NCBI GenBank assembly: GCA_017645925.1
Contig: JAGCNN010000158.1
Span: forward strand, 1 to 39,785
Source: Bacteroidales bacterium
GTDB taxonomy: Bacteria > Bacteroidota > Bacteroidia > Bacteroidales > ML635J-15
Reading direction: 5' to 3'
Length of the DNA: 39,785 nucleotides
Shown here one piece after another: positions 1-6,928 of the stretch (position 1 is the first letter of the stretch; every line of letters begins with the position of its first letter). Made by a program: the position numbers and the translations under genes. The notes below the pieces were generated by a model. That model did no database searches and was not told the DNA's origin. It saw only the letters and a program-made list of their open reading frames with translations.

Positions 1-750
1 ATAAGTCGCGTAGTCGGAGCCAAATTCCTCAATCAGAATGTTTTTGCCCTCGGTGATAAAAGGAGAATTCTCCATTGTCAGTGCCGCAAGCATCTTGTCT
101 TTCGTAACATTCCCATTGTCAAGCAACAGCGACACATACCACGTCACGCCCCCCGTAATGCTGAACAACGCCAGCAAGTCCTCGGCAGTATATTTTGGAT
201 TGAAGTCCGCCAGAATGTCTTTCAGTGTGGAAGTGGAAAACGGACGGAGCGTCATCTGCGCATTGGCACGACCGAAAAGCGGCTCGTTATAGTCCTCGAA
301 TATTTTCTTCATCAGCGTAAATACGGAGCCGCTGATTATCAGGTTCAGACGGCTGTTTTCCCTATACAAGTCCCAGTCGCGCTGAATGTCGCTGTATATG
401 GACGGATTCACTTTCAAGAAGTTCTGAAATTCGTCAATTATCAAGGTAAAAGGTCTTTTCTCCGACAGTTGCATCACAATACGGAATACTTCGGGGAACG
501 AATTTACCCTGCCGATTACCGGATAACCTAATTTTCTGCTAATTTCATCCATAAAATCTTGGCACAAAAGCGGTTCTGTCTTTTTCCCGACAAAAAAGTA
601 CAGCACTGTTTCATCTCCGCACTTCAACGCCAACTCGGTTTTGCCTATGCGCCTGCGTCCCATCAGAACTGTCATTCTTGCCTCGTTTCTGCTCTGCTGA
701 AGCACATTTTTCAGTTCTTTCTGCTCCTTTTCCCTATTGTAGAATTTCAT
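1..750 (-). CDS. AAA-type ATPase, 5' part only (ATP-binding protein)
   Basis: The reading frame starts at an ATG at 750 and stays open for 250 codons to the window edge, so the C-terminus is missing. It begins MKFYNREKEQ. A Walker A motif, GRRRIGKTEL, lies at residues 31-40 and a Walker B, LIIDEFQ, at about 103-109; ISGSVF near 139-144 is a plausible sensor 1. This order and the short N-terminal leader are typical of the archaeal-type/AAA_14-like P-loop ATPases common in Bacteroidota, whose exact role is mostly unknown; many carry a C-terminal DUF or nuclease-like domain that would lie outside this window. The protein should be cytoplasmic, since no signal or membrane segment is visible. A good promoter lies about 50 bases upstream. 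Family assignment is firm, function is not. Confidence 0.85.
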   Translation of the reverse strand, partial: MKFYNREKEQKELKNVLQQSRNEARMTVLMGRRRIGKTELALKCGDETVLYFFVGKKTEPLLCQDFMDEISRKLGYPVIGRVNSFPEVFRIVMQLSEKRPFTLIIDEFQNFLKVNPSIYSDIQRDWDLYRENSRLNLIISGSVFTLMKKIFEDYNEPLFGRANAQMTLRPFSTSTLKDILADFNPKYTAEDLLALFSITGGVTWYVSLLLDNGNVTKDKMLAALTMENSPFITEGKNILIEEFGSDYATY

Positions 751-800
751 AGCATTATTTTTTAGTAAACAACATTACGGTAATAGCCATTACTATTTTG

Positions 801-831
801 CAAAAGTACACATAATTTTCGGAACAGCAAA
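801..831 (-). promoter_or_regulatory. Bacteroidota-type promoter of the AAA ATPase
   Basis: Read on the minus strand, a -33 TTTG (831-828) is followed after 19 bases by TACTTTTG (808-801), a full match to the TAnnTTTG -7 consensus. The ATPase start codon at 750 is about 50 bases downstream. Confidence 0.65.
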
Positions 832-874
832 TATTTATATGATTTATTTGTGTTTATTCTTGATTCTGCATCTG

Positions 875-1009
875 CTACCTGAACCCATCCAACGCCTCAC
901 TTATGCTGTCCCGCTTATCCCTGTTTATCATCACTTTATAAAATGACGGCAAATAAGAATAAAGATTGAATACTTTAGGTAGCAATATCCCATATATCGC
1001 CATATAAGC
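875..1009 (-). pseudogene. Remnant of a kinase C-terminal domain (tandem duplicate)
   Basis: A 44-codon open stretch on the minus strand, bounded by stop codons (1012-1010 and 877-875), translates to a peptide including AIYGILLPKVFNLYSYLPSF and RDSISEALDGFR. This aligns without gaps to the end of the neighbouring kinase (AVYGMLTSKFNVILSKLPSY and RDSLEQRLDVLR). It has no start codon, catalytic domain or ribosome site of its own, so it looks like the decayed tail of a second copy of the kinase gene lying directly downstream of the intact one. The rest of 751-1022 holds only the ATPase promoter. Confidence 0.65.
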
Positions 1010-1022
1010 CTATGAAAATTAA

Positions 1023-2384
1023 CTATTTACGATTATAAACCTCCACCTGCTTGTCCATTACCTGCTTTCGTAAAACATCCAATCTTTGCTCTAAACTGTC
1101 TCGTACATACTTGTCCTTCACAACATCATAAGATGGCAGTTTCGAAAGGATTACGTTGAATTTCGATGTAAGCATTCCGTAAACTGCCGTATAATCCTTT
1201 TCCACCTCAACCGCCAAATCATTGTCATCTGGAACCATCTTTTGTTTCAAGCAGTAAAGGTCTGCTGCAAATAACTGATAGTGGTGAACTGCAAATTCCA
1301 GATACTCAAGACTTCCGTCGGCAATGCCAGCCTTCAGTTCGCTTTCGTATTTGTCGTACAAATCATAATAGCACTTGTGTATCGAATCAAAATCCAGCGA
1401 CGATTCTCCTTTGGAAACATCGTTCTGCTTTTTGTCAGTTTTGTTGACGATTGGCTGTAAATCTGTTTTTGCTTCCGAAGGAACTTCTTCTTGAACATTA
1501 GTGCTATTTTCTGTAGAATCCACAGTCGTTACTTGCACAGGAACGTCAACAACCGGCAAGTCGGGTTCATCCTGCCACTTATTCACTAGCCATGCCGCCA
1601 CAAACAAGGCAATGCCAAGCACAGCTACCACAATCGACAGCAACAAGCCCATATCGCGCCGCCGAATAGCCTTGGCTATGTCAGAAACTTTCTTGTAACG
1701 CTTGTCCGCATTTTCATGCTGGCACTTCCGTGCAATCAACTTGTAGCGGTGCGGAAACAAAGTCCTAATTATCAGCCCGATGGAATAAATATCGCTCTTG
1801 CAGTCAATTTCGCCACCATTAAGAAGTTCGGGAGAAGCGTAAGATTTTGTTCCGCCAGTTGCCTTGTCGATGCTAAAATCGCAGTCCGCATAACCGAAAT
1901 CAATAAGTTTCACACTGTGCCCATTGCGTGTGATAAGTATATTTTCGGGCTTCAAGTCGTTGTGCACCACCTGATGGCTGTGAATAAACGCAACTGCATC
2001 AAGCAATTCGTTCAGAATGCGATTCCTTTCGCTGACAGATGGCGATGTAGCCAAGAACTCCGACAAAGTCATCCCATCGACAAACTCCATCACAATGCAC
2101 AGCCCAACCTGCGGGTCGTTGCGCAAGTCGATGCAGCGGACAATATGCTCGTTGCCGTATAACCGTTCAAAAAGTTTGTATTCGCGTTCAAGACGGCTGA
2201 TATTTTCGGCGGTACTGCCGTTTTCAGGGTTTATTGCTTTCAGAAACAGCTTCCTGCTGCCACTGATGACAGTATAAAATTTGCTATAGCCAGCCCCATC
2301 GTGTTCCACTTCCCGATAATCGTGAAACTTTAATGAGTCGGCAACAATATTCCCGAACGAACCCGATGTAAAACTTTCCGACAT
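1023..2384 (-). CDS. Membrane-anchored serine/threonine protein kinase
   Basis: 453 aa with an N-terminal Hanks-type kinase domain (about residues 20-240), one transmembrane helix (about 246-268) and a C-terminal, probably periplasmic, charged helical region of about 185 residues. Visible kinase landmarks: candidate ATP-anchoring Lys49 (LFLKAI), catalytic loop HNDLKPENIL (141-150, Asp143, Lys145, Asn148), DFG at 162-164, SPE at 184-186 and KSDIYSIGL in subdomain IX. The usual HRD arginine is Asn, so it is a non-RD kinase that may not need activation-loop phosphorylation (inference). The glycine loop is weak. Other bacterial kinases with this topology carry an outside sensor domain; no known sensor fold is recognised here. 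It is divergent from the 2446 gene and followed by a remnant of its own C-terminus. Confidence 0.9.
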   Translation of the reverse strand: MSESFTSGSFGNIVADSLKFHDYREVEHDGAGYSKFYTVISGSRKLFLKAINPENGSTAENISRLEREYKLFERLYGNEHIVRCIDLRNDPQVGLCIVMEFVDGMTLSEFLATSPSVSERNRILNELLDAVAFIHSHQVVHNDLKPENILITRNGHSVKLIDFGYADCDFSIDKATGGTKSYASPELLNGGEIDCKSDIYSIGLIIRTLFPHRYKLIARKCQHENADKRYKKVSDIAKAIRRRDMGLLLSIVVAVLGIALFVAAWLVNKWQDEPDLPVVDVPVQVTTVDSTENSTNVQEEVPSEAKTDLQPIVNKTDKKQNDVSKGESSLDFDSIHKCYYDLYDKYESELKAGIADGSLEYLEFAVHHYQLFAADLYCLKQKMVPDDNDLAVEVEKDYTAVYGMLTSKFNVILSKLPSYDVVKDKYVRDSLEQRLDVLRKQVMDKQVEVYNRK

Positions 2385-2398
2385 AGCTAAAATTACGG

Positions 2399-2406
2399 CA
2401 AAGGTA
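2399..2406 (-). promoter_or_regulatory. -7 box for the kinase gene
   Basis: On the minus strand TACCTTTG matches TAnnTTTG exactly, 14 bases upstream of the kinase ATG at 2384. No well-spaced -33 element is seen (nearest TTTG is 24 bases away), and the leader would be very short. Confidence 0.45.
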
Positions 2407-2414
2407 ATTTTTTA

Positions 2415-2422
2415 TAATTTTG
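2415..2422 (+). promoter_or_regulatory. -7 box for the 206-aa gene
   Basis: TAATTTTG on the plus strand, 23 bases before the ATG at 2446. It lies 8 bases from the kinase -7 box on the other strand, so the two divergent promoters overlap and RNA polymerase could hardly occupy both at once. Confidence 0.45.
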
Positions 2423-2445
2423 CATCGCCGCAAAACATTCAAAAA

Positions 2446-3066
2446 ATGTCAAAAACTTCAATTCCACGAAACGAAAAAGCCCTTGAAGAACTTCGCAACC
2501 GCATAAGAGCAGCCGCTGGACTCAACGACAAAGCCTTAAGTCCGCACGACTTCAAGGAACTGCAACGGTCTATAATTATAAAGGTGCAAAATTCAACCAT
2601 TACCGACAAGACCTTGAAACGCTTCTTCGGCTACGACCGCACCAACGACAATTCACTCGTCAGACTATATACTTTGGATGTTCTTTCGCAATATGTCGGC
2701 TTTGAAAACTGGAATGCATTTCTCGAACATTTCAAGCTTCTGTCGGGCGAAGGCTCAGGCGACTTTGCTGGGGAAGAAATCTGTTCCAACGACTTGAATA
2801 TCGGCGAAATGCTTCATATAGAATGGAATCCGAACCGCATGTCGCTACTGAAATATCTTGGATACCTCCGCTTTGAAATCATTGAAACAGAAAATTCCAA
2901 ATGGCAGGTTGGCGACTCTTTTTCGTGTAGGCATTTTATTCTAGGCAAACCTTTATATGTTGACAATCTTACCGACAAGGATGGCATTCTAAAGTCGAAA
3001 ATGTTCGTTGTCGGGGGGAAAGGCGGACTGACGGTTGCAAAAAGAAACACTCCCGAAAACGTTTAA
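2446..3066 (+). CDS. Hypothetical protein of a Bacteroidota-type helical family
   Basis: 206 aa, no signal peptide or membrane segment, so cytoplasmic. The N-terminal half is helical and charged and contains TITDKTLKRFFGYDR followed by LYTLDVLSQYVGFENWNAFL (about residues 52-90). I have an impression of similar stretches in Bacteroidota proteins of unknown function, where they could be a small DNA- or protein-binding domain, but I cannot name a family. The C-terminal half (about 115-206) is predicted mostly strand, with GDSFSCRHF and VVGGKGGLTVAKR near the end. It is transcribed divergently from the kinase with overlapping promoters, so a link with the kinase is possible but unproven. Its stop codon sits inside the loop of the terminator shared with the convergent PKD gene. 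Confidence 0.75.
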   Translation: MSKTSIPRNEKALEELRNRIRAAAGLNDKALSPHDFKELQRSIIIKVQNSTITDKTLKRFFGYDRTNDNSLVRLYTLDVLSQYVGFENWNAFLEHFKLLSGEGSGDFAGEEICSNDLNIGEMLHIEWNPNRMSLLKYLGYLRFEIIETENSKWQVGDSFSCRHFILGKPLYVDNLTDKDGILKSKMFVVGGKGGLTVAKRNTPENV

Positions 3067-3081
3067 ACATTTTCGGGAGTG
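3048..3081. terminator. Bidirectional terminator between convergent genes
   Basis: A perfect 12-bp stem, CACTCCCGAAAA (3048-3059) and TTTTCGGGAGTG (3070-3081), with a 10-base loop. The stop codon of the plus-strand gene (3064-3066) is in the loop. T-rich sequence follows on both strands, more strongly on the minus strand (GTTTCTTTTTG), so it probably ends both the 2446 gene and the 3100-6114 gene. Confidence 0.75.
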
Positions 3082-3099
3082 CCTTATTGTTTTGAGTTT

Positions 3100-6000
3100 C
3101 TATTCAATAACCAAGCTGCGTACGATTGTGCCGTAATTGGTAGTGATTCTTATTGCGTATGTGGATTTTTGTAGCTTTGAAACGTCAAATGTTTCGTGGT
3201 CGGAACTTGTGTCGGTGTCGAGGACAAGTCTTCCCGTAAGGTCAAAAATGCTGACATGCAACATGCCGTCTGCCGAAACATTTATTTCGCTTGCTGCAGG
3301 ATTTGGATAAACCTCAACATCACTTTCCTCTATTGTTAGGATTGAAGTTCCGTCAATTACCGTAATATACCCTTCTATGGTTTTCATGTCGGTAGATGCT
3401 CCGTTGGTTGCAAAAAGTGTAACATTGTAAACGCCTGCATTTGTGTATCTTATAACTGGATTTTCATCTTGGGATGTTGCTGGTTCGCCACCTTGGAACG
3501 ACCAGTAGTAGGAGGTGGCATTTTCACTCAAGTTGACAAATGTTACAGTTTCTCCCGTTTGTATCGTTGTTGTGTCGGCGGTAAAGTCGGCAACTGTTAT
3601 CGCTTTCACGTAGATATATGCGGTCTTTGTTGCAATATCGTAGCCGTGTCCGTTGGTAGCAAACAGAGTTACATCGTAGTAGCCTGGTTCGCTGTATGTA
3701 ACGAATGGATTCTGTTCGGTTGAATTTTCGGGTGTTCCGCCGTCAAATGTCCAGAAGAACGATGTTGCATTTTCGCTCAGGTTGATTAAAGAGACTGTAT
3801 CGCCAACGAAAACTTCTGTTGCTACGGCTTCGAAATCGGCACTAGTTACAGGCAATATTGTAATGTATGCAGTTTTGGTTTCAGTATCGCTGCTGTTTTC
3901 GCCAGCGGCAAACAATGTTACCGAATACGAGCCGGGAGTGTTGTAGGTTACTGTTGGGTTGACATCGGTGGAAGTAGATGGCTCGCCGCCAGCGAATGTC
4001 CAATAAAAAGTGGATGCATTGATACTCAGGTTTGTGAACGAAACTGTTTCGCCTGCGTTTATTGTCCTGTTGTCGGCGGTAAAGTCAGCTGATGCAACAT
4101 CAACCACATTTACATTTATGGTCTTGGTGTCGCTGTCGGTGCCGTTTGTAACAAAGAGCGTTATGGCGAATGTTCCTGTGTGCGTGTAGGTTATGGTCGG
4201 GTTTTCTTCAGTTGAAGTGGCTGGTGTCGCTCCTTCGAACGACCAGAACCACGAAGTTGCATTCTGGCTGCGGTTTTGCATTGTGATAGGTTGTCCGGCA
4301 GGAAGCGAAGTCGGAACATAGAAATCAGCGACAACGTCATCGGGCTGTGGTGGTTCAACAGGACCTTCGGTAACGGTTATGTATCCACGCTTTGTTTCGG
4401 TAACACCATTCACATAAATCAGAATGTTGCTTGAACCAGCACGAAGACTTACGTCATATACGCCTGGTGTGTTGTATGTTACAGAAGGATTTGCATTGGT
4501 AGAAGTTGACGGGTCGCCACCATCGAATGTCCATGAGAAGGCTGTTGCGTTAGAGCTGCAGTGGCTGGTGAAATTGACAGTCGTACCAACTTGCACGGTT
4601 GTTTGGTCGGCTTCAAAATCGACGTCAATGTCGGAACCAGAAGATGCAGTAACGATGATGTAATTTTCTTTGGTTTCGGTAGCCGCATTTGTAAGAAGTT
4701 CCAAGGTGCTTGCGGCGGCTTTCAGCGTAACGCTGTACATACCTGCTTCAGAGTATGTTACAGATGGATTTTCGTCCGTTGATGTAATAGGGTTGCCGCC
4801 TGTGAAAGTCCAAAGGTAAGCACCTGCATTTTGGCTCAAGTTGGTGAATGTGATTGTTTCACCTTCGGTTATACGGGTTGCGCTTGCTACAAAGTCGGCA
4901 TAAAGGGCTGACGGGTCTTGTGTTATCCTAAGAACTATTCCCGAAGCAAATGGAATTTCCCTGTCATTCAATTGCATGCTTATTGGAGATGTGATAGTTC
5001 CGTTTATGACACCTGAAATATTAATGTTGAATTCACCTACTTCGGTTGGAGTTCCATAAATGTGAATTGACTGGTATTCATTGGATTCCATATAAGTTCC
5101 GCTAAGGCAGTATTCAAGTCCTTCAGGCAAGTTCGAAAGTCCATTGATGTCAATGTTGCTTATGTTTGCATTTGCGTTGACACTGTAATTTCCATAAATG
5201 TTGACTTCAACAGATGTGCTTTCTGGGCATTTTATTGTCAAGCAGAGGTCGATAGGTGTATTTACCTGATACGACATTGGCTGCGAAGTGTAATATGGTA
5301 TAGTGGTTTCGGTAAATGTATTTTCGCTTTCAATAGGGCAAGCGTCTGACAGGCAGATTAAACCTTGCTCGATTGTAATGTAGTCCTCCTTGGTTTCGGT
5401 GTCGCTGCCGTTTTCGTTTTCAACGGTAAGCTGCACTGTGTATGTGCCGATTGCAGAGTAGGAGTGGGTTGGGTTTTGTTCGGTGGATGTTGTTCCATCG
5501 CCGAAATCCCAGAGCCATGATGTTGGTGTGAATGCACTTTCATCGGTAAAACTTATGGTTTCGTTGACTGTTGCAGTTGTTGTGCTTGCCGAAAAATCAG
5601 CGACTGGCAATTCTGTTCCCGTTGCATTTACTACCAAAGTTATACCTGATGAATATCCTTGTCCTAACATATTGTTTGCCATTGTAAGCAGGAAGGCCTG
5701 TGTAGATGCGCTATATGCCCTCGCCACTATTTTAAGGTCAAAATTTCCCGCAACTGTAGGTGTGCCGGTAATATGTGCGGTGTAGGATGTATTTGGATGA
5801 GCCATCGTGTCGCTAACGCAGATGCTCATTCCGTCGGGAATGTTCTGGAATCCACGCAGTGCTATGCTGTCAATTACGATAGTCATGCCTGCTTCGCTAA
5901 TTGATCCTGGAATCAGAAGTGTTAGACAAAGGTCAACAGGTGTTCCTACTGTGAATTCTGGAATTACTGCTGGGTTGTACTGAATAATTGTTGATGAAAA

Positions 6001-6114
6001 TTCATCGGTCTCCGGGTTGGCAGCCTCACATGGCGTTTCACATACGGTAATTTGTGCAAACGAACTGGTGGCTAATACGATAATTGCAAAAGCAAAAAGT
6101 AAAAATCTCTTCAT
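3100..6114 (-). CDS. PKD-repeat surface protein with T9SS type A sorting domain
   Basis: I start it at the ATG at 6114 because that gives a clean signal peptide, MKRFLLFAFAIIVLATSSFA, cut before QITV; the frame continues 15 codons upstream to 6159, but those codons overlap the likely promoter. The protein is 1004 aa. After an N-terminal beta-rich region there are seven PKD-type domains, starting near residues 167, 405, 496, 596, 676, 760 and 843. They are marked by ADF at the start, W(D/S/T)F and GT/GG turns and TETK..YI at the end. A second non-PKD segment (about 255-400) resembles the N-terminal one. The last 80 residues are a type A T9SS sorting domain: VEVYPNPAASEINV, then FDLTGRLVL, ending RSLVIE. 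It should be exported through T9SS and anchored or released at the surface, probably as an adhesin or scaffold. No catalytic domain is seen. Confidence 0.88.
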   Translation of the reverse strand: MKRFLLFAFAIIVLATSSFAQITVCETPCEAANPETDEFSSTIIQYNPAVIPEFTVGTPVDLCLTLLIPGSISEAGMTIVIDSIALRGFQNIPDGMSICVSDTMAHPNTSYTAHITGTPTVAGNFDLKIVARAYSASTQAFLLTMANNMLGQGYSSGITLVVNATGTELPVADFSASTTTATVNETISFTDESAFTPTSWLWDFGDGTTSTEQNPTHSYSAIGTYTVQLTVENENGSDTETKEDYITIEQGLICLSDACPIESENTFTETTIPYYTSQPMSYQVNTPIDLCLTIKCPESTSVEVNIYGNYSVNANANISNIDINGLSNLPEGLEYCLSGTYMESNEYQSIHIYGTPTEVGEFNINISGVINGTITSPISMQLNDREIPFASGIVLRITQDPSALYADFVASATRITEGETITFTNLSQNAGAYLWTFTGGNPITSTDENPSVTYSEAGMYSVTLKAAASTLELLTNAATETKENYIIVTASSGSDIDVDFEADQTTVQVGTTVNFTSHCSSNATAFSWTFDGGDPSTSTNANPSVTYNTPGVYDVSLRAGSSNILIYVNGVTETKRGYITVTEGPVEPPQPDDVVADFYVPTSLPAGQPITMQNRSQNATSWFWSFEGATPATSTEENPTITYTHTGTFAITLFVTNGTDSDTKTINVNVVDVASADFTADNRTINAGETVSFTNLSINASTFYWTFAGGEPSTSTDVNPTVTYNTPGSYSVTLFAAGENSSDTETKTAYITILPVTSADFEAVATEVFVGDTVSLINLSENATSFFWTFDGGTPENSTEQNPFVTYSEPGYYDVTLFATNGHGYDIATKTAYIYVKAITVADFTADTTTIQTGETVTFVNLSENATSYYWSFQGGEPATSQDENPVIRYTNAGVYNVTLFATNGASTDMKTIEGYITVIDGTSILTIEESDVEVYPNPAASEINVSADGMLHVSIFDLTGRLVLDTDTSSDHETFDVSKLQKSTYAIRITTNYGTIVRSLVIE

Positions 6115-6140
6115 ACCAATACACGTTAAATTTGTTTTCG

Positions 6141-6148
6141 CAAATTTA
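6141..6148 (-). promoter_or_regulatory. -7 box for the seven-PKD gene
   Basis: TAAATTTG on the minus strand, 26 bases upstream of the ATG at 6114; a possible TTG -33 element lies about 20 bases further up. It supports the 6114 start over the ATG at 6159, which would be upstream of the box. Confidence 0.5.
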
Positions 6149-6223
6149 GCAAAAAACAAAATTTAAAAGCAACCAAAAATATGGAATTATGTTGTTGTAT
6201 TCTGGTGCATGGATTTATTATAT

Positions 6224-6263
6224 AAAACAAAAAATGGCGGATATGTCCGCCATTTTTTGTTTT
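6224..6263. terminator. Perfect hairpin terminator of the beta-barrel gene
   Basis: Two 18-base arms (6224-6241 and 6246-6263) are perfectly complementary around a TATG loop. The core is TGGCGGA/TCCGCCA flanked by A and T runs, so it can terminate on either strand. It lies 16 bases beyond the stop codon of the 6280-6780 gene. Confidence 0.9.
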
Positions 6264-6279
6264 GTTGTGGTATGTTCGA

Positions 6280-6780
6280 TTAGTTGAATACGTATCTGAT
6301 ACCGAGAGCAGCACCCCAGCCGAAACCACACCATCCATTATAATAGTCGTAGTGGTCCATGAAGTAAGCAACCCACATTGGACGAGCATCAAGGCTCAAC
6401 TGAATAGGAGCGCCAAGGTCGCTGAAGTCGTATTCAAGACCAATCTGTCCGCCAATACCAATACCTAAGTCAAGGTCGCTGTGAGCAAATACCAAATTTA
6501 CCTGTGCAGCAGGACCTACAAACCAGTTAAGACCAGCAACGATGTTCCAATCCCACTGATAAGCACCTGTAAGGCTCAAATGTGACCAATTGTGACCACC
6601 ACCAAAACCGAGGTCAAGTTCCCATCTGTTGTCATTCATTGCGGTCAAATATGACAATTCACCACCAAAATACGTACCGCCACCGAGTCTTGCACCAAGA
6701 GCTCCCTGTGCGTTTGCCTGCTGTATTGAGCCAAATGCCATAGCAACAGCTGCAATCATGATAATTAAAAACTTCTTCAT
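6280..6780 (-). CDS. Small outer-membrane beta-barrel-like protein
   Basis: 166 aa with a signal peptide, MKKFLIIMIAAVAMAFGSIQ and QANA, cut before QGALGARLGG. The mature part is rich in Gly, Trp, Tyr and Asn and alternates polar and hydrophobic residues, as in LDLGFGGGHNWSHLSLTGAY and GIGIGGQIGLEYDF. It ends in a strand with terminal aromatic residue (GIRYVFN), a usual outer-membrane barrel ending. At about 145 mature residues it could form a six- or eight-stranded barrel. I recognise no specific family. It is a single-gene unit with its own promoter and terminator. Confidence 0.8.
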   Translation of the reverse strand: MKKFLIIMIAAVAMAFGSIQQANAQGALGARLGGGTYFGGELSYLTAMNDNRWELDLGFGGGHNWSHLSLTGAYQWDWNIVAGLNWFVGPAAQVNLVFAHSDLDLGIGIGGQIGLEYDFSDLGAPIQLSLDARPMWVAYFMDHYDYYNGWCGFGWGAALGIRYVFN

Positions 6781-6824
6781 TTTCTTTGTTTTAAATTCGT
6801 TAAATACTTGTAAAATAATGGGCG

Positions 6825-6853
6825 CAAAAATATTAAAAAAAATAAAACAACAA
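6825..6853 (-). promoter_or_regulatory. Promoter of the beta-barrel gene
   Basis: TATTTTTG (6832-6825 on the minus strand) matches the -7 consensus, with TTG (6853-6851) 18 bases upstream as a likely -33 element. The start codon is about 45 bases downstream. Confidence 0.55.
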
Positions 6854-6928
6854 CGTTTCTTTTATATTTTTCTCAAATATGCAGATTTTAATTCATAAAA
6901 CCACTAGCTTTTAGAAAGATTTGATACT

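Noticed and set aside
3469..5785. Several plus-strand open frames antisense to the seven-PKD gene
   Set aside because: All are short shadows of the repeated PKD coding sequence, with no independent support.
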